Origin: Chloroflexota bacterium
GTDB lineage: Bacteria > Chloroflexota > Dehalococcoidia > JABGRK01
Direction: 5' to 3'
Assembly (NCBI GenBank): GCA_030665485.1
Contig: DAOUZV010000071.1
Span: 1-6,282 of the forward strand
DNA length: 6,282 bases
Part shown: piece by piece, positions 5,717 to 6,282 of the stretch
Layout: every line of letters starts with the position of its first letter
Position numbering within the stretch: position 1 is the first letter of the stretch
Position numbers and translations under genes: made by a program
The notes under the pieces: generated by a model
Told to the model about the DNA's origin: nothing
The model's database searches: none
Seen by the model: only the letters and a program-made list of their open reading frames with translations

Positions 5717-6282
5717 TTGGAAGGACATATTCTTAAAGAAAACGAGATCATGCTGAGCACCGACGATATGGGGGATATCCCTGGCGGCAGGCGCCATTTT
5801 GGCATGTATTACCATGACATGCGTTATCTGAGTGTCTTTACCATGACCGTCAACGGACTGGAACCGCGCCTCCTTTCATCCTCCTCCGAGCAGAACTACA
5901 TATGCGATATACAGATGGCCAATCCAACTATGACGCTTTCAAATGGTATGGTAGCCATGGCTCGGTCCATCAGCATAAGGCGCAGTCGCTATATAAAAGG
6001 CGGCTTCCATGAACTCATCAGCTTCTATAATCATAATTCGTTTACCGTGCCCGTTGAGTTGACTATGAGCTTTGGCAGCGACTTCTATGACATTTTTGAG
6101 GTGCGTGGACTGGAGAGGCAGGAGAGAGGCAAGATTGCAGAGCCGGTTTTCAAGGACTCCCATTTGATATTGGACTACGATGGATTGGACAAGATGAATA
6201 GGCGCACTGAGGTTATCTTCGATACCCCGCCGACGAATCTGGAATATGAAAAAGATGTGCGTTCCTTTGAGAGGATGAGCAC
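5717..6282 (+). CDS. Glycogen-debranching-type protein, N-terminal domain (amylo-alpha-1,6-glucosidase family), 3' end cut by window edge
   Basis: The 188 visible residues resemble the N-terminal domain of bacterial glycogen-debranching enzymes and their relatives (GDE_N_bis type, as I recall it). In full-length members this all-beta domain precedes an (alpha/alpha)6 glucosidase domain that acts on alpha-1,6 branches or related glycans. Supporting motifs are HFGMYYHDMRYLSVFTMTVNG (27-47), matching the family pattern of an aromatic/GLY, D-x-R-x-L and NG; PRLLSSS (50-56); GGFHELISFYNHN (95-107); and above all GSDFYDIFEVRG (120-131) followed by RQERG (134-138). The catalytic domain lies beyond the window, so substrate and activity cannot be judged. 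TTG at 5717 is chosen for its AAAGGAG site; ATG at 5750 would remove 11 poorly conserved residues. No signal peptide is seen, so a cytoplasmic protein is likely. It lies behind the groEL hairpin and is probably a separate transcription unit. Confidence 0.8.
   Translation, partial: MEGHILKENEIMLSTDDMGDIPGGRRHFGMYYHDMRYLSVFTMTVNGLEPRLLSSSSEQNYICDIQMANPTMTLSNGMVAMARSISIRRSRYIKGGFHELISFYNHNSFTVPVELTMSFGSDFYDIFEVRGLERQERGKIAEPVFKDSHLILDYDGLDKMNRRTEVIFDTPPTNLEYEKDVRSFERMS

Noticed and set aside
5939..6163. 74-codon minus-strand ORF
   Set aside because: It is antisense to the debranching-type gene, whose reading frame carries conserved motifs over the same bases.
1..6282. Mobile elements, CRISPR arrays, tRNA/rRNA genes, or a novel defence-like system
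   Set aside because: No transposase-like ORF, terminal repeats, spaced direct repeats or cloverleaf-like sequences were seen; every sizeable ORF not in shadow belongs to a known housekeeping or metabolic family.

Overview
The window is chromosomal housekeeping DNA from a bacterium of roughly 50% GC with densely packed genes. A Chloroflexota origin, perhaps Dehalococcoidia-like, is my best guess. It rests on remembered resemblance of GroEL and GroES (for example the CSDGVTIAKEI and DPYENMGAQL segments of GroEL) and on heavy use of the Ile codon ATA even in groEL. No search was run, so the lineage is tentative.

Layout. Positions 1-2319, minus strand: a proline-synthesis operon reading right to left, proB (glutamate 5-kinase, complete) then proA (glutamyl-5-phosphate reductase, its 3' end cut by the window edge). 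Positions 2320-2404: an 85-bp divergent promoter region holding two facing copies of an extended -10 box, TGTTATAAT. Positions 2405-3391, plus strand: tsaD, for the tRNA t6A37 modification. Positions 3392-3603: a regulatory region with a phased short repeat, a well-formed sigma-A-type promoter and a perfect CIRCE operator. Positions 3604-5573: the groES-groEL chaperonin operon, closed by a long hairpin at about 5605-5643. Positions 5717-6282: the start of a gene for a glycogen-debranching-type protein (N-terminal domain only), running off the right edge.

How the parts work together. ProB and ProA carry out the two consecutive steps from glutamate to glutamate-5-semialdehyde, so their co-transcription makes sense. 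GroES and GroEL form one folding machine, controlled at its promoter by the heat-shock repressor HrcA through CIRCE. TsaD is an essential translation-quality gene with no visible terminator behind it, so some read-through into groESL is possible.

I see no mobile element, CRISPR array, RNA gene or unknown defence-like system. The most interesting signals are regulatory: the mirrored divergent promoter with an apparently leaderless proB, a five-codon leader ORF overlapping the tsaD start, and the helically phased GTAAGTTA-like repeat around the groESL promoter.
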